A DNA stretch of 49,203 nucleotides from positions 1 through 49,203 of the forward strand of contig JAKFDA010000096.1 in assembly GCA_036676355.1 (NCBI GenBank), given 5' to 3'. Positions 15,123 through 23,565 of the stretch are shown one piece after another. The notes beneath the pieces are model-generated. The model was not told the DNA's origin. It saw only the letters and a program-made list of their open reading frames with translations, and searched no databases. The translations under genes and the position numbers were made by a program. Position 1 is the stretch's first letter. Each line of letters begins with the position of its first letter. The stretch is from ZC4RG42 sp036676355. Lineage in GTDB: Bacteria > Pseudomonadota > Gammaproteobacteria > Burkholderiales > SG8-39.

Positions 15123-16394
15123 TCAGAGGATCAGGATCGCCCGGTAATCGTTGACGTTCGTGCGGGTGGGGCCGGTCACAATCAGATCGCCGAGTTGCTC
15201 GAAGAAGGTGTAGGCGTCGTTGGTGGTGGCCAATTGCTTGGTAGGCAGCCCCTTCTCCTCGGCGCGCTGCAGCGAGTCGGGACTCAGCACCGCGCCGGCG
15301 TTGTCTTCCGAGCCGTCGATGCCGTCGGTGTCGGCGGCAAGCGCGTACACGTTCGGCAGGCTCTCCAGGTCGACCCCGAGCGAGAGTAGAAACTCGCTGC
15401 AGCGACCGCCGCGGCCATCGCCGCGTACCGTCACCGTGCATTCCCCGCCGGAAATCAGCGCGACGGGGCGTTGGAACGGATTGCCGTAGATGTGAACCTG
15501 CCGCGTCAGTGCGCCGTACACCTTGGCAACCTCGCTTGCTTCGCCGGTCACGCTATCGCCCAGGATCACCGGTTCGATGCCGTGCCGACGGAAGAAATCC
15601 GCGCCCGCTTGTAACGATTGCTGTGCCGTCGCGACGACGCGATTCTCGACGCGTTCGAAAATTTTGTCGCCGGGCTTTGGCGTTTCCGCCACTTCGCCAC
15701 GCGCGCCGCGCTGCAGATAATTCACCACGTTGGCCGGCGCGTTGACGCTGTAGCGCGCAAAAATATCGAGCGCGTCCTGGTAGGTCGTCGGATCGGGCGA
15801 GCACGGGCCCGACGCGATATGGGTCGGATCGTCGCCGGTGACATCGGAGACGACGAGCGCCAGCACACGCGCCCGAGTGGCCGCCGCCAAGCGTCCGCCC
15901 TGGATAACCGACAAATGCTTGCGCACCGTGTTCATCGCCTGAATGGGTGCGCCGCAGCGCAGCAACTCCTTGGTCGTCGCCTTCAGATCGTCCATGGAAA
16001 TGCCTCCCACTGGCAACGACAGGAGACTGGATCCGCCGCCGGACACCAGCGCAAGGAGCAGATCGTCCGGCCCCAGCGTTTTGACCAGGCGCAGGATTTC
16101 ACGTGCGGCCTTTTCGCCGCTCTCATCCGGCACCGGGTGGCCGGCTTCGATCACCTTGATCCGATTGGTGAGCAAGCCATGGCGATAACGCGTGATGACC
16201 ACTCCTTCCAATGGCGCATTTGCCGGCCAGTTCTGCTCCACTGCCAATGCCATGGACGCGGCCGCCTTGCCGGCGCCCACGACGAGCGTACGTCCTTTGG
16301 GTGGCGTGGGTAGGTGCCCCGGCAGGATTTTGAGTGGGTCGGCTGCGGCGACCGCCGCGTCGAAACTATCGATGAGCAATTGGCGAGGATTCAT
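15123..16394 (-). CDS. ttuD: Glycerate 2-kinase (GckA/TtuD, MOFRL family)
   Basis: A 423-residue enzyme of the GckA/TtuD family, which phosphorylates D-glycerate to 2-phosphoglycerate and so feeds glyoxylate, tartrate or serine carbon into glycolysis. The start MNPRQLLIDSFDAAVAAADP is used because it matches the family; the frame stays open upstream but reads as noise. Motifs: VVGAGKAAASMA, LVSGGGSSLLSLPVGG, IASGPCSPDPTTY, and the C-terminal MOFRL region LISGGECTVTVRGDGRGGR with AADTDGIDGSEDNAGA. It stands alone, without tartronate-semialdehyde reductase beside it. The symbol follows family usage. Confidence 0.9.
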   Translation of the reverse strand: MNPRQLLIDSFDAAVAAADPLKILPGHLPTPPKGRTLVVGAGKAAASMALAVEQNWPANAPLEGVVITRYRHGLLTNRIKVIEAGHPVPDESGEKAAREILRLVKTLGPDDLLLALVSGGGSSLLSLPVGGISMDDLKATTKELLRCGAPIQAMNTVRKHLSVIQGGRLAAATRARVLALVVSDVTGDDPTHIASGPCSPDPTTYQDALDIFARYSVNAPANVVNYLQRGARGEVAETPKPGDKIFERVENRVVATAQQSLQAGADFFRRHGIEPVILGDSVTGEASEVAKVYGALTRQVHIYGNPFQRPVALISGGECTVTVRGDGRGGRCSEFLLSLGVDLESLPNVYALAADTDGIDGSEDNAGAVLSPDSLQRAEEKGLPTKQLATTNDAYTFFEQLGDLIVTGPTRTNVNDYRAILIL

Positions 16395-16614
16395 GCGGTT
16401 CTGCAATGAGAGTTGAGGCGGGTGGTCGCGTGCGCGAACGAGAGCTGAGCGACACGCTGGCGCCGCCAGATCGAGCACGGCATTCGGCGCCATGGGCGGG
16501 AGGGACGGCGCGCAATGGCTGCATCGCAATCTCTTCCGTCGAGGCGGTGCATTATGCAAGAAGCCACCGTTCGCCGCTACGCCTCCGGTCGCCGAGTGGA
16601 GATGAGGCCCCCGA

Positions 16615-16995
16615 CTAGGCGCGCATCACGGTCCAGGCGAGCAACGCCCACGCAATAATCCACGCAACGCCGCCCAAGGGTGTGATGACGCCGAGCATGC
16701 GCACTCCGGTTATCGCAAGCAGGTACAGGCTGCCGGAGAACAGCACGAGGCCGGTTGCCATCAGTGCACCGGACCAACGCAAGGGCGCTGAAGCGGGAAG
16801 GTGGTACATCAGCATGCCGATTGCGAGCAAGGCAAGCGCGTGCCAGAAATGGTATTGCACCGCCGTTTGATATACCGTCAGCATGTCGGGTGCAAGGCGC
16901 GCACGCAGCGCATGCGCGCCGAACGCGCCGAGCATCACGGCGATCATGCCGGCGAGCGCGCCGAAGATCAGACAGAATTTCGCGAATACCGGCAC
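16615..16995 (-). CDS. DUF423 family membrane protein
   Basis: A 126-residue protein with four hydrophobic segments and the DUF423 signature: FGALAGMIAVMLGAFGAHAL at the N-terminus, TAVQYHFWHALALLAIG in the middle and GVITPLGGVAWIIAWALLA at the end. The biochemical role of this small inner-membrane family is unknown to me. It is divergent from the aldo/keto reductase, with a decayed repeat copy between them. Confidence 0.9.
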   Translation of the reverse strand: MPVFAKFCLIFGALAGMIAVMLGAFGAHALRARLAPDMLTVYQTAVQYHFWHALALLAIGMLMYHLPASAPLRWSGALMATGLVLFSGSLYLLAITGVRMLGVITPLGGVAWIIAWALLAWTVMRA

Positions 16996-17130
16996 GCAGG
17001 GCCCTCAAGGAAGAAAACCGCATGATTGTGCGATGTGCGGCGCGCGCCCGCAACCGACGGGCAGCGCAAAACGCATGGCACAATCGGGGCTGCGCGGCGC
17101 CTCGTGCCGCGCGCTGTACTGTGATTCGCT

Positions 17131-17229
17131 GCGATTAAGGTTTTGCGGCCAGTGACATCGCGAGGTGAAAGCTTGGTCATGGATGGCTTTGTTCTCGCTC
17201 GTACAGCTGCGCGCACTCGCGACCGTACT
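17131..17229 (+). repeat. Short dispersed element, decayed copy C
   Basis: This stretch resembles two better-preserved copies at 23264-23394 and 28748-29021. The left part GATTAAGGTTTTG matches their inner left end. GCTTTGTTCTCGCTCGTACA plus GCTGCGCGCACTCGCGACCG aligns with GCTTTGCCTTCGCTCGTACG plus GCTTCGCGCACTCGCGACCA of copy A at roughly 80% by eye. The outer terminal inverted repeats are not recognisable. It lies just upstream of the aldo/keto reductase gene. Confidence 0.5.
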
Positions 17230-17253
17230 CGCCACTCGAGCGGATTCTCTTAA

Positions 17254-18294
17254 ATGGATTACAACTTTCTTGTTGGCAGCGATCTGAAGGTTTCCCGCAT
17301 CGGTCTGGGCACCATGACGTGGGGTGAACAAACCGACGCGCACGATGCGCATGCGCAACTCGACTATGCGTTGTCGTGCGGGGTCAACTTCATCGACACC
17401 GCGGAAATGTATCCGGTCCCGCCGCGTGCGCAAACGCAAGGGCGCACAGAAGCGATGCTCGGTGATTGGCTGGTCAAACAGCCGCGCGATCGGCTCGTTG
17501 TCGCGAGCAAGGTGGCCGGACCGGGGCGGCGCGAATGGCTGCGCGGCGGGCGCACCGAACTGACCCGGGTCAACATCACCGAAGCGGTCAACGACAGTTT
17601 GAAGCGTCTGCGTACCGACTACATCGATCTTTATCAGATTCACTGGCCCGATCGCGCCGTGCCGATGTTCGGCACCACGCTGTTCGCCCCGCGCGAAGAA
17701 CCGCAGACGGTGCCGATCATCGAGCAGATCGAGGCGATGGATGCGCTGGTCCGTGCCGGCAAGATTCGCTATTACGGCCTGTCGAACGAGACGACATGGG
17801 GCGTGTGCGAGTTTGTCCGGCTTGCCCGACTGCACGGTTTGCCGCAGCCAGTCACCATTCAGAATCCTTACAGCCTGGTGTCGCGCAAATTCGACGAGGA
17901 TCTCGCCGAAGCCTGCTATCGCGAGAGCCTGTCCCTGCTCGCGTACAGTCCGCTCGCCGGCGGCGCGTTGACAGGGAAGTATCGCAACGACGCGCGGCCC
18001 GCCGGCGCGCGCTACACGCTGTTTCCCGATTTCGGCACGCGCTTTCGCAAGCCGATGGTCGCACCAGCGATCGAGGCTTATCACCACACCGCCACACGGC
18101 TCGGCGTGTCGCTTACGCAACTGGCGATCGGGTTTGCGCTGTCGCGCTGGCATACCGGCGCGGCACTCATCGGCGCATCGACAATCGCGCAATTACAGGA
18201 GAACCTCCGCTGCGCCGAGGCACAACCGCTCGACGAGGCGACGCTCGCCGAAATCGATGCTGTGCATGCACGCTACCCCAGTCCGGCCGCATAG
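17254..18294 (+). CDS. tas: Aldo/keto reductase, Tas-like
   Basis: A 346-residue NADP(H)-dependent oxidoreductase close to E. coli Tas along its length. MTWGEQTDAHDAHAQLDYAL, FIDTAEMYPVPPRAQTQGRT (catalytic Asp and Tyr), VVASKVAGPGRREW (catalytic Lys), YQIHWPDRAVPMFG, YYGLSNETTWGV and LLAYSPLAGGALTGKY all align with Tas. The physiological substrate is not known. The DUF3301 gene begins at its stop, which suggests co-transcription. Confidence is high for family, lower for the exact role. Confidence 0.92.
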   Translation: MDYNFLVGSDLKVSRIGLGTMTWGEQTDAHDAHAQLDYALSCGVNFIDTAEMYPVPPRAQTQGRTEAMLGDWLVKQPRDRLVVASKVAGPGRREWLRGGRTELTRVNITEAVNDSLKRLRTDYIDLYQIHWPDRAVPMFGTTLFAPREEPQTVPIIEQIEAMDALVRAGKIRYYGLSNETTWGVCEFVRLARLHGLPQPVTIQNPYSLVSRKFDEDLAEACYRESLSLLAYSPLAGGALTGKYRNDARPAGARYTLFPDFGTRFRKPMVAPAIEAYHHTATRLGVSLTQLAIGFALSRWHTGAALIGASTIAQLQENLRCAEAQPLDEATLAEIDAVHARYPSPAA

Positions 18295-18295
18295 C

Positions 18296-18604
18296 GTGAC
18301 GCAAGGGCTCATTCTGCTGATGTTCGTTGCGACCGCGTGGTTCTGGTACGACAGCATGCGCGCGCGCGAGCTGGCGTTGCGCGTTGGTCACGATGTCTGC
18401 GCGCGCGACAATTTGCAACTGCTTGACGATACCGTGCAATGCATCAAGCTGCGTCTGGCGCGCAACGAGGAAGGGCGGGTGCAATTGCAACGGACCTATC
18501 GCTTCGAATTCAGCGATACCGGTCTCAATCGCCGGGACGGCAGCATCGTCATGCGCGGTATAAATATCGAATCGCTCTACATGGAGCCTTTTCTCGTGCA
18601 ATAG
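18296..18604 (+). CDS. DUF3301 family membrane-anchored protein
   Basis: About 102 residues with one N-terminal membrane helix (GLILLMFVATAWFWYDSM) followed by a soluble part. The DUF3301 hallmarks are RARELALRVGHDVCARDNLQLLDDTV, RLARNEEGRVQLQRTYRFEFSDTG and RRDGSIVMRG. I place the start at the GTG at 18296, one base after the aldo/keto reductase stop codon; an ATG at 18266 would overlap that gene and is the alternative. Function unknown. The FNR gene follows 38 bp later. Confidence 0.8.
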   Translation: MTQGLILLMFVATAWFWYDSMRARELALRVGHDVCARDNLQLLDDTVQCIKLRLARNEEGRVQLQRTYRFEFSDTGLNRRDGSIVMRGINIESLYMEPFLVQ

Positions 18605-18642
18605 GCGCTTGCCCGGGCAGCGCCACAACCTTATGGACGCTC

Positions 18643-19386
18643 ATGAGCAAGTGGATCGAAGGGACCGTGATCGGTCAGAAGCAGTGGACCGAGCGATTGT
18701 TTTCGTTGCAGGTCAAGGCCGAACTGCCCGGATTCGAAGCGGGGCAGTTTGCCAAGCTTGCGCTTGCGGTCGACGGCGAAATGGTTGGGCGGCCTTACTC
18801 GTTCGTGAATGCGCCGAAAGAACGTCCGTATGAGTTTTATTACATCGTCGTGCCTAGCGGTCCACTGACGTCACGTCTGGCCAAGCTCGAGTATCTCGAC
18901 AACATCTATCTGGCACCGAATCCGTCGGGCTTTCTGGTGCTCTCGGAAGTTCCCGATGTCGAAGACCTCTGGATGCTTTCCACCGGTACCGGGCTCGGTC
19001 CTTTCCTGTCGATACTCAAGACCGACGCCCCGTGGAAGCGCTTCAAGAAGATCGTTCTTGTGCATGCGGTTCGTCATGGCGCGGAATTGACCTATCGCGA
19101 CCAGATCGAACGCCTGCTCGCGGAGCATCCGGAACAGTTGCAGATGGTGTCGTTTGTGAGTCGCGAGGAACACCCGGGTGCTCAGTCCGGACGCATTCCG
19201 GAGGCGATCGCCGACGGTCGCCTGGAGGAGGCCGTCGGTCTGCAAATGAGTACGCATAGTTCGCATGTCATGTTGTGCGGCAATCCGGCGATGGTCTCGA
19301 GCGTGACGGAAATGCTCAAGGCGCGCGGGATGAAAAAAAATCGTCGACGCGATCCGGGCCACATCACGTCGGAGAACTACTGGTGA
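18643..19386 (+). CDS. fpr: Ferredoxin/flavodoxin-NADP+ reductase
   Basis: A 247-residue FAD enzyme that exchanges electrons between NADPH and ferredoxin or flavodoxin. It supplies reductant for Fe-S repair and oxidative-stress defence. FAD-binding GRPYSFVNAPKERPYEFYY, NADP-binding LSTGTGLGPFLSIL, and VMLCGNPAMVSSVTEML are visible, with a C-terminus HITSENYW typical of the bacterial Fpr group. The ATG at 18643 is chosen because MSKWIEGTVIGQKQWTE begins the fold. Confidence 0.93.
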   Translation: MSKWIEGTVIGQKQWTERLFSLQVKAELPGFEAGQFAKLALAVDGEMVGRPYSFVNAPKERPYEFYYIVVPSGPLTSRLAKLEYLDNIYLAPNPSGFLVLSEVPDVEDLWMLSTGTGLGPFLSILKTDAPWKRFKKIVLVHAVRHGAELTYRDQIERLLAEHPEQLQMVSFVSREEHPGAQSGRIPEAIADGRLEEAVGLQMSTHSSHVMLCGNPAMVSSVTEMLKARGMKKNRRRDPGHITSENYW

Positions 19387-19537
19387 AGCGGTGTTTCCGT
19401 CGATCTGGCATACGACTACGCGAATGGCGTGATGTTGCCGTTCTCACGCGGCTGCAAGGCACCCTTCCTGATCGGATGCGTCTACAGTCTGATCCGGACA
19501 ACATTCGCTGTCACCTCAGCGCGTGTGAATCGGGTGC

Positions 19538-20230
19538 GTGAAGCCGATCGCGCCGGTGGATTATCTCCAGACGCTGGACCTGTATTGTGAGCGCACCGAC
19601 GCGCTGTTCTGGTCCGAGCCGCTAAACGCGATCAGCAACGGCGCCTTTGTCGTCGCGGCCGTCGTGTTGTTTGTGCGGGCGCGTGCAACACATCGCGCGC
19701 TGCCATGGGACATCACCCTGCTCGCCGGGCTGATCGTGCTGGTCGGCCTGGGCAGTTTCGTTTTTCATACGGTTGCCACGGTGTGGGCGTCGGCGCTCGA
19801 TGTGCTGTTCATCGAAATCTTCATCTACGTCTATTTCGCACGCTTTATGCAGCGCGTCGGTGGTCTCGGCCTGATATCTACGATCGTCGGGCTGGCACTG
19901 TTCGTGCTGTTCGAGCGCGCGTTGACGGGCATGTTCATGCCCGGCAGCCTCAACGGTTCTTATCGCTATCTACCGGCCCTGATCGTCCTGGCTGGCATGG
20001 CGCTGTACACCTTGCGTGCGCGCCCGGCGCTTTTCGCACCGCTCGGGACGGCGGTGCTGGTGCTCTGCGTCTCGCTCGGATTGCGCACCATCGATATGGC
20101 TGTCTGCGCGGCCAATCCGCTCGGTACGCATTTTCTCTGGCACCTTTTCAATGCGGTGGTGCTGTACTGCGCGACGGTGGCGCTGTGGCGCAGCGTACCG
20201 GCACGCGTATATCGACCGGGGTCGATATAA
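19538..20230 (+). CDS. Ceramidase-family seven-TM membrane hydrolase
   Basis: A 230-residue integral membrane protein of the alkaline ceramidase/CREST-type family, which uses a zinc site to hydrolyse lipid amides. Its marks are DLYCERTDALFWSEPLNAISN at residues 14-34, FVFHTVATVWA with a metal-ligand His, and the late HFLWHLFNAVVLY with two further histidines, spread over about seven hydrophobic helices. It starts with GTG at 19538. The bacterial substrate is unknown. A TATAAT at 20226-20231, over its stop codon, may be the promoter of the next gene. Confidence 0.8.
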   Translation: MKPIAPVDYLQTLDLYCERTDALFWSEPLNAISNGAFVVAAVVLFVRARATHRALPWDITLLAGLIVLVGLGSFVFHTVATVWASALDVLFIEIFIYVYFARFMQRVGGLGLISTIVGLALFVLFERALTGMFMPGSLNGSYRYLPALIVLAGMALYTLRARPALFAPLGTAVLVLCVSLGLRTIDMAVCAANPLGTHFLWHLFNAVVLYCATVALWRSVPARVYRPGSI

Positions 20231-20294
20231 TTGCGCTCTGACTTTTGCGCTCGATGCGTCGGGCGCCTCTGTTTACAAGGTACAAGGCGCGCGT

Positions 20295-21476
20295 GTGGAT
20301 GTAGCGAAAAAGAACGTCGCGGTGCTCGCTGCGCTGCAGGCGCTGCTGTACACCAACAACTCGACCGCCATCGCGCTCAACGGACTGGTCGGTTACGCAC
20401 TCGCCGACAACAAGGCGCTCGCCACGCTGCCGGTGACCGGCTGGGTCGTCGGCGCCGCGTTGACGACATTCCTCGCTTCGATGCTGATGCGCCGTATCGG
20501 CCGCCGCGCCGGTTTTACGGTCGGCACGCTGGTGGGCATCCTCGGCGCTTCGCTGGCATGCGTTGCAATCTACGTCGGCAATTTCTGGTTGTTCTGCCTC
20601 GGCACGACGGTGTTCGGCGTGTACAACGCCTTCGGTCAGTACTATCGGTTCGCCGCGGCCGATGCTGCGCCTGCCGATTTCAAGAGCCGCGCCATTTCGC
20701 TCGTATTGGCAGGCGGTCTGGTGGGCGGCATCGTGGGACCGGCGACCAGCCAGTGGACCAAGGATCTGCTGCCGGTGACCTACCTCGGCGCGTATCTGGC
20801 ACTGCTCGCGCTTCTCGTAGCGGTGCTGATCGTACTGCGCTTTCTCCACATTCCGACGCCGGCGCACGCTGAGCAAAGCGAACCGGGGCGCCCGCTTGCG
20901 CACATCATGGCGCAACCCGCTTTCATCGTTGCCGTCGTCGCAGCGGCCTTCGGCTACGGCATCATGAATCTGCTCATGACCGCAACGCCGCTCGCCATGG
21001 ATATCTGCGGCCATCCCTATGGCGCAGCGGCGAACGTCATTTCCTGGCACGTTGTTGGCATGTTTGCGCCATCGTTCTACACCGGCTCGCTGATCAAACG
21101 TTTCGGCGTATTGAATATCCTGCTGGCCGGCGTCGCGATCATGCTGAGTTGTATTGCCATTGCGCTGGCCGGCATCGCGGTGACGAACTTCTGGTTCGCA
21201 TTGGTGCTGCTCGGCGTGGGCTGGAATTTTCTCTACATCGGCGGCACCACCTTGCTGACCGAAACTTATAAGCCCGCCGAACAGGCGAAAGCGCAGGGCG
21301 TGAACGATATGCTGATCTTTATAACCATGGCCATTTCGTCCTTCGCGTCCGGCATGCTGCTCGAAGTCAACGGCTGGCAGACCCTCAATCATCTGGCGAT
21401 CCCGTTCGTGCTTGCCGTCGGCATCGCCGTGCTCTGGCTGATGGTGGTACGTCGCCATCCCGTGGTTGCCGCATGA
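20295..21476 (+). CDS. MFS transporter
   Basis: A 393-residue major facilitator with about twelve membrane segments. It has an N-terminal NNSTAIALNGLVGYALADNK and the loop LMRRIGRRAGFTVGTLVG between TM2 and TM3, a variant of the MFS basic motif. A GTG at 20295 (reading VDVAKKNVAVLAALQALLY) is the likely start. It overlaps the hydrolase gene by four bases (ATGA), so the two are translationally coupled and the substrate may be an ester or its product. Substrate not predictable. Confidence 0.88.
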   Translation: MDVAKKNVAVLAALQALLYTNNSTAIALNGLVGYALADNKALATLPVTGWVVGAALTTFLASMLMRRIGRRAGFTVGTLVGILGASLACVAIYVGNFWLFCLGTTVFGVYNAFGQYYRFAAADAAPADFKSRAISLVLAGGLVGGIVGPATSQWTKDLLPVTYLGAYLALLALLVAVLIVLRFLHIPTPAHAEQSEPGRPLAHIMAQPAFIVAVVAAAFGYGIMNLLMTATPLAMDICGHPYGAAANVISWHVVGMFAPSFYTGSLIKRFGVLNILLAGVAIMLSCIAIALAGIAVTNFWFALVLLGVGWNFLYIGGTTLLTETYKPAEQAKAQGVNDMLIFITMAISSFASGMLLEVNGWQTLNHLAIPFVLAVGIAVLWLMVVRRHPVVAA

Positions 21477-22447
21477 AAACGATGCAACTCGATCCGCAGG
21501 CTCGCGCGGTGCTGCAGCGCATTGCGCGCTCGAATACACCGCCTTATGCGCAACTCGGCGTTGCGGCCGCGCGCGAACTTTATCGCACCACGCGCATTAC
21601 GCTTGGTCCCTCGCAGTCGGAAGAAGCGCGCATCGCGGATTTCGTCGCCGAAAGTTCGACCAGCACCATTCCGGTGCGGGTCTACCGACCGGCGGTGGCC
21701 GCCGACGATGCGGTTCTGCCGGGCGTTGTGTACTTCCACGGCGGCGGTTGGGTGCTCGGCGATCTGAGCACGCACGATGAGGTCTGTCGCGAGCTCGCCA
21801 ATCTCGCCGGTTGCGCCATCGTCTCGGTCGACTATCGACTCGCGCCCGAGCATAAATTTCCCGCCGCCGTGGACGACGCAATCGAAGCGACGCAGTGGGT
21901 CGTGCGCATGGCGAGCACTCTGAACATCGATCCGGAGCGCATCGCAGTCGCGGGCGACTCCGCCGGTGCGACACTTGCCGCAGTCGTTGCGATCGCGTTA
22001 CGCGATGCGGGAGGACCGCCGTTGGCGATGCAGGTGCTCATCTATCCGTCCACCGACATGGCGGAGGCCACGCCCTCGCATGAAGAATATGCCCGGGGGT
22101 ACGGCCTCACGCGCGACAACATCCTGTGGTTTCGCGATGCCTATCTTGCCAACGAAGACGATGCGCGCGACTGGCGCGCCTCGCCGTTACGTACCGCCGA
22201 TCTGTCGCGTTTGCCGCAGACTTACATCATCACCGCGGGCTTCGATCCGTTGCGCGATGAAGGACGCCTGTATGCCGAACGGCTGAACCAATCGGGCGTC
22301 GACGTCACGTATGAATGCTTCGACGGCATGATCCATGGTTTCATCATCATGGGCGGCGCCATCGCGGCAGCACGCCATGCGCTCTACCGTGTCGCGCAGG
22401 CGTTGCGACCGGCACTGGGCCTCGCGCCGCAGCGCGTTCGTCCCTGA
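21473..22447 (+). CDS. Alpha/beta hydrolase (hormone-sensitive-lipase-type esterase)
   Basis: A 324-residue carboxylesterase of the HSL/family IV type. The oxyanion-hole motif HGGGW, the nucleophile elbow GDSAG (AVAGDSAGATLAA), the acid in GFDPLRDEG and the catalytic His in DGMIHGFIIMGG are all present in the right order. No signal peptide, so it acts in the cytoplasm. Coupled to the upstream MFS gene and followed 19 bp later by a VOC gene, suggesting import and breakdown of a small ester. Confidence 0.92.
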   Translation: MKTMQLDPQARAVLQRIARSNTPPYAQLGVAAARELYRTTRITLGPSQSEEARIADFVAESSTSTIPVRVYRPAVAADDAVLPGVVYFHGGGWVLGDLSTHDEVCRELANLAGCAIVSVDYRLAPEHKFPAAVDDAIEATQWVVRMASTLNIDPERIAVAGDSAGATLAAVVAIALRDAGGPPLAMQVLIYPSTDMAEATPSHEEYARGYGLTRDNILWFRDAYLANEDDARDWRASPLRTADLSRLPQTYIITAGFDPLRDEGRLYAERLNQSGVDVTYECFDGMIHGFIIMGGAIAAARHALYRVAQALRPALGLAPQRVRP

Positions 22448-22466
22448 ACATCGAGTGGAGCAGGCA

Positions 22467-22859
22467 ATGACTATCCGGGCAATGAACCACTTCACCGTGC
22501 TGGCGGAAGATCTCGATGCGACGCAGTCTTTCTACTGTGATCTGCTCGGCTTGAGGGTCGGTCCGCGCCCGACGCTGTCTTTTCCGGGCATATGGCTGTA
22601 TGCCGGCGGCGCAGCCGTGCTGCACGTCATCGGCGGCCGTGCCTTGCCGGCGCAGCGTTCCGGCGTGATCGACCATATGGCGTTCACCGCGGAAGGTCTG
22701 GTCGATACGGTCGCAGCGCTGGAGGCGCATGACATCAAGTTCAATTTGCGTCGCGTGCCGGGGGCAGGATCGTGGCAACTGTTCTGTCGCGATCCGAGTG
22801 GTGCGATGGTGGAACTGGATTTTCCGGCACAGGAACCGGCGCCGGCCGGCTACGAGTAG
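22467..22859 (+). CDS. VOC (glyoxalase/extradiol dioxygenase) family protein
   Basis: A 130-residue vicinal-oxygen-chelate protein. MNHFTVLAEDLDATQSFYCDLLGLRVGPRP is the first beta-alpha-beta module, DHMAFTAEGL the second with its metal-ligand His, and LFCRDPSGAMVELDF carries the last ligand Glu. Members include glyoxalases, ring-cleavage dioxygenases and resistance proteins; which reaction applies is not clear. Third gene of the MFS-hydrolase-VOC operon. Its stop directly abuts the stop of the convergent gene. Confidence 0.88.
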   Translation: MTIRAMNHFTVLAEDLDATQSFYCDLLGLRVGPRPTLSFPGIWLYAGGAAVLHVIGGRALPAQRSGVIDHMAFTAEGLVDTVAALEAHDIKFNLRRVPGAGSWQLFCRDPSGAMVELDFPAQEPAPAGYE

Positions 22860-23420
22860 TCAATCCAGGCGCGAGCCCCAGCCGCCGGGTGCAGACCCGG
22901 ATTCAAGCTTGCCTTCCGTTTCGAATTGGCGCAGTTGCGCCTTGCGCTCCTGCGCCATGTGCGCCTGTTCGGCGCGACGGGCAGCCTCTTGCGCCGGTGT
23001 GTCGGGCATGGCCGGATCGCTGTCGAGGCGTTGCTGCTGGCGTGAATGCAACGCATGCTGGCGTCGTCGCTGATCCGCGTGCAGGCTCTGCAGAGATGTC
23101 TGCTCTTCGGCACTGCGCGAACGGGCGCGCAATGCTTCGGCCGCCTGTCGATTACGCAGCGCAAAAGCATCCGATTGCTGCTGTTGCAGCAGCAGGTTGC
23201 GGTCGATAGGCAGGCGATCGGCGGCCGCGGTGGCGCCGACGCAGAAAAGGGCCAACACGCAAAGGAAGCTCTGATTGAGGTTTTTTGATGAATGTCGCCG
23301 CAAGCTCGGGACTGTCAAGGCGTTGTTTTGCTTTGCCTTCGCTCGTACGGCTTCGCGCACTCGCGACCATCCTTGGTACTTATTCAGACATTCCCGAACG
23401 TAATTCCGGCGAATCGACAT
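22860..23420 (-). CDS. Exported Gln/Arg-rich hypothetical protein with signal peptide split by a repeat element
   Basis: The C-terminal 140 residues form a Gln/Arg/Ala-rich, probably helical protein (LLLQQQQSDAFALRNRQA ... RRRQHALHSRQQQRLDS ... GGWGSRLD) preceded by the hydrophobic segment VLALFCVGATAAADR, a signal-peptide core with an Ala-rich cleavage site. No start codon lies directly before that segment. The frame instead runs through repeat copy A to an ATG at 23420 that begins MSIRRNYV. Removing the element joins this positively charged start to the hydrophobic core in frame. The present protein would have about 45 extra residues and may be poorly exported. No ribosome-binding site is visible. 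Function unknown. Confidence 0.55.
   Translation of the reverse strand: MSIRRNYVRECLNKYQGWSRVREAVRAKAKQNNALTVPSLRRHSSKNLNQSFLCVLALFCVGATAAADRLPIDRNLLLQQQQSDAFALRNRQAAEALRARSRSAEEQTSLQSLHADQRRRQHALHSRQQQRLDSDPAMPDTPAQEAARRAEQAHMAQERKAQLRQFETEGKLESGSAPGGWGSRLD
23264..23394 (+). mobile_element. Short non-autonomous element with IS5-like ends, copy A
   Basis: 131 bp running from GGAAGCTCTGATTGAGG to CTTATTCAGACATTCC. The ends are imperfect inverted repeats (GGAA, two variable bases, T-TGA-T-A). The outline GGAA...TTCC recalls the 16-bp ends of IS5-group insertion sequences. Flanking 4-mers CAAA and CGAA differ at one base, so a 4-bp target duplication is possible but eroded. No transposase is encoded. 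It lies inside the signal-peptide coding part of the minus-strand gene at 22860-23420. Confidence 0.6.
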
Positions 23421-23565
23421 GGAGGCGTTTGGTTTATCGACGTCTAGCGATGAGACCGGGCGTTGCGAAGGGCGTTCCGCGCTGTGGCCTGAGGTATCAT
23501 CACGCGCCTTCTTCGGTTTCCGTTTCCGTGTCCCCAGTTCGCCTTTCCGCTTCGCAAATTCCCGT

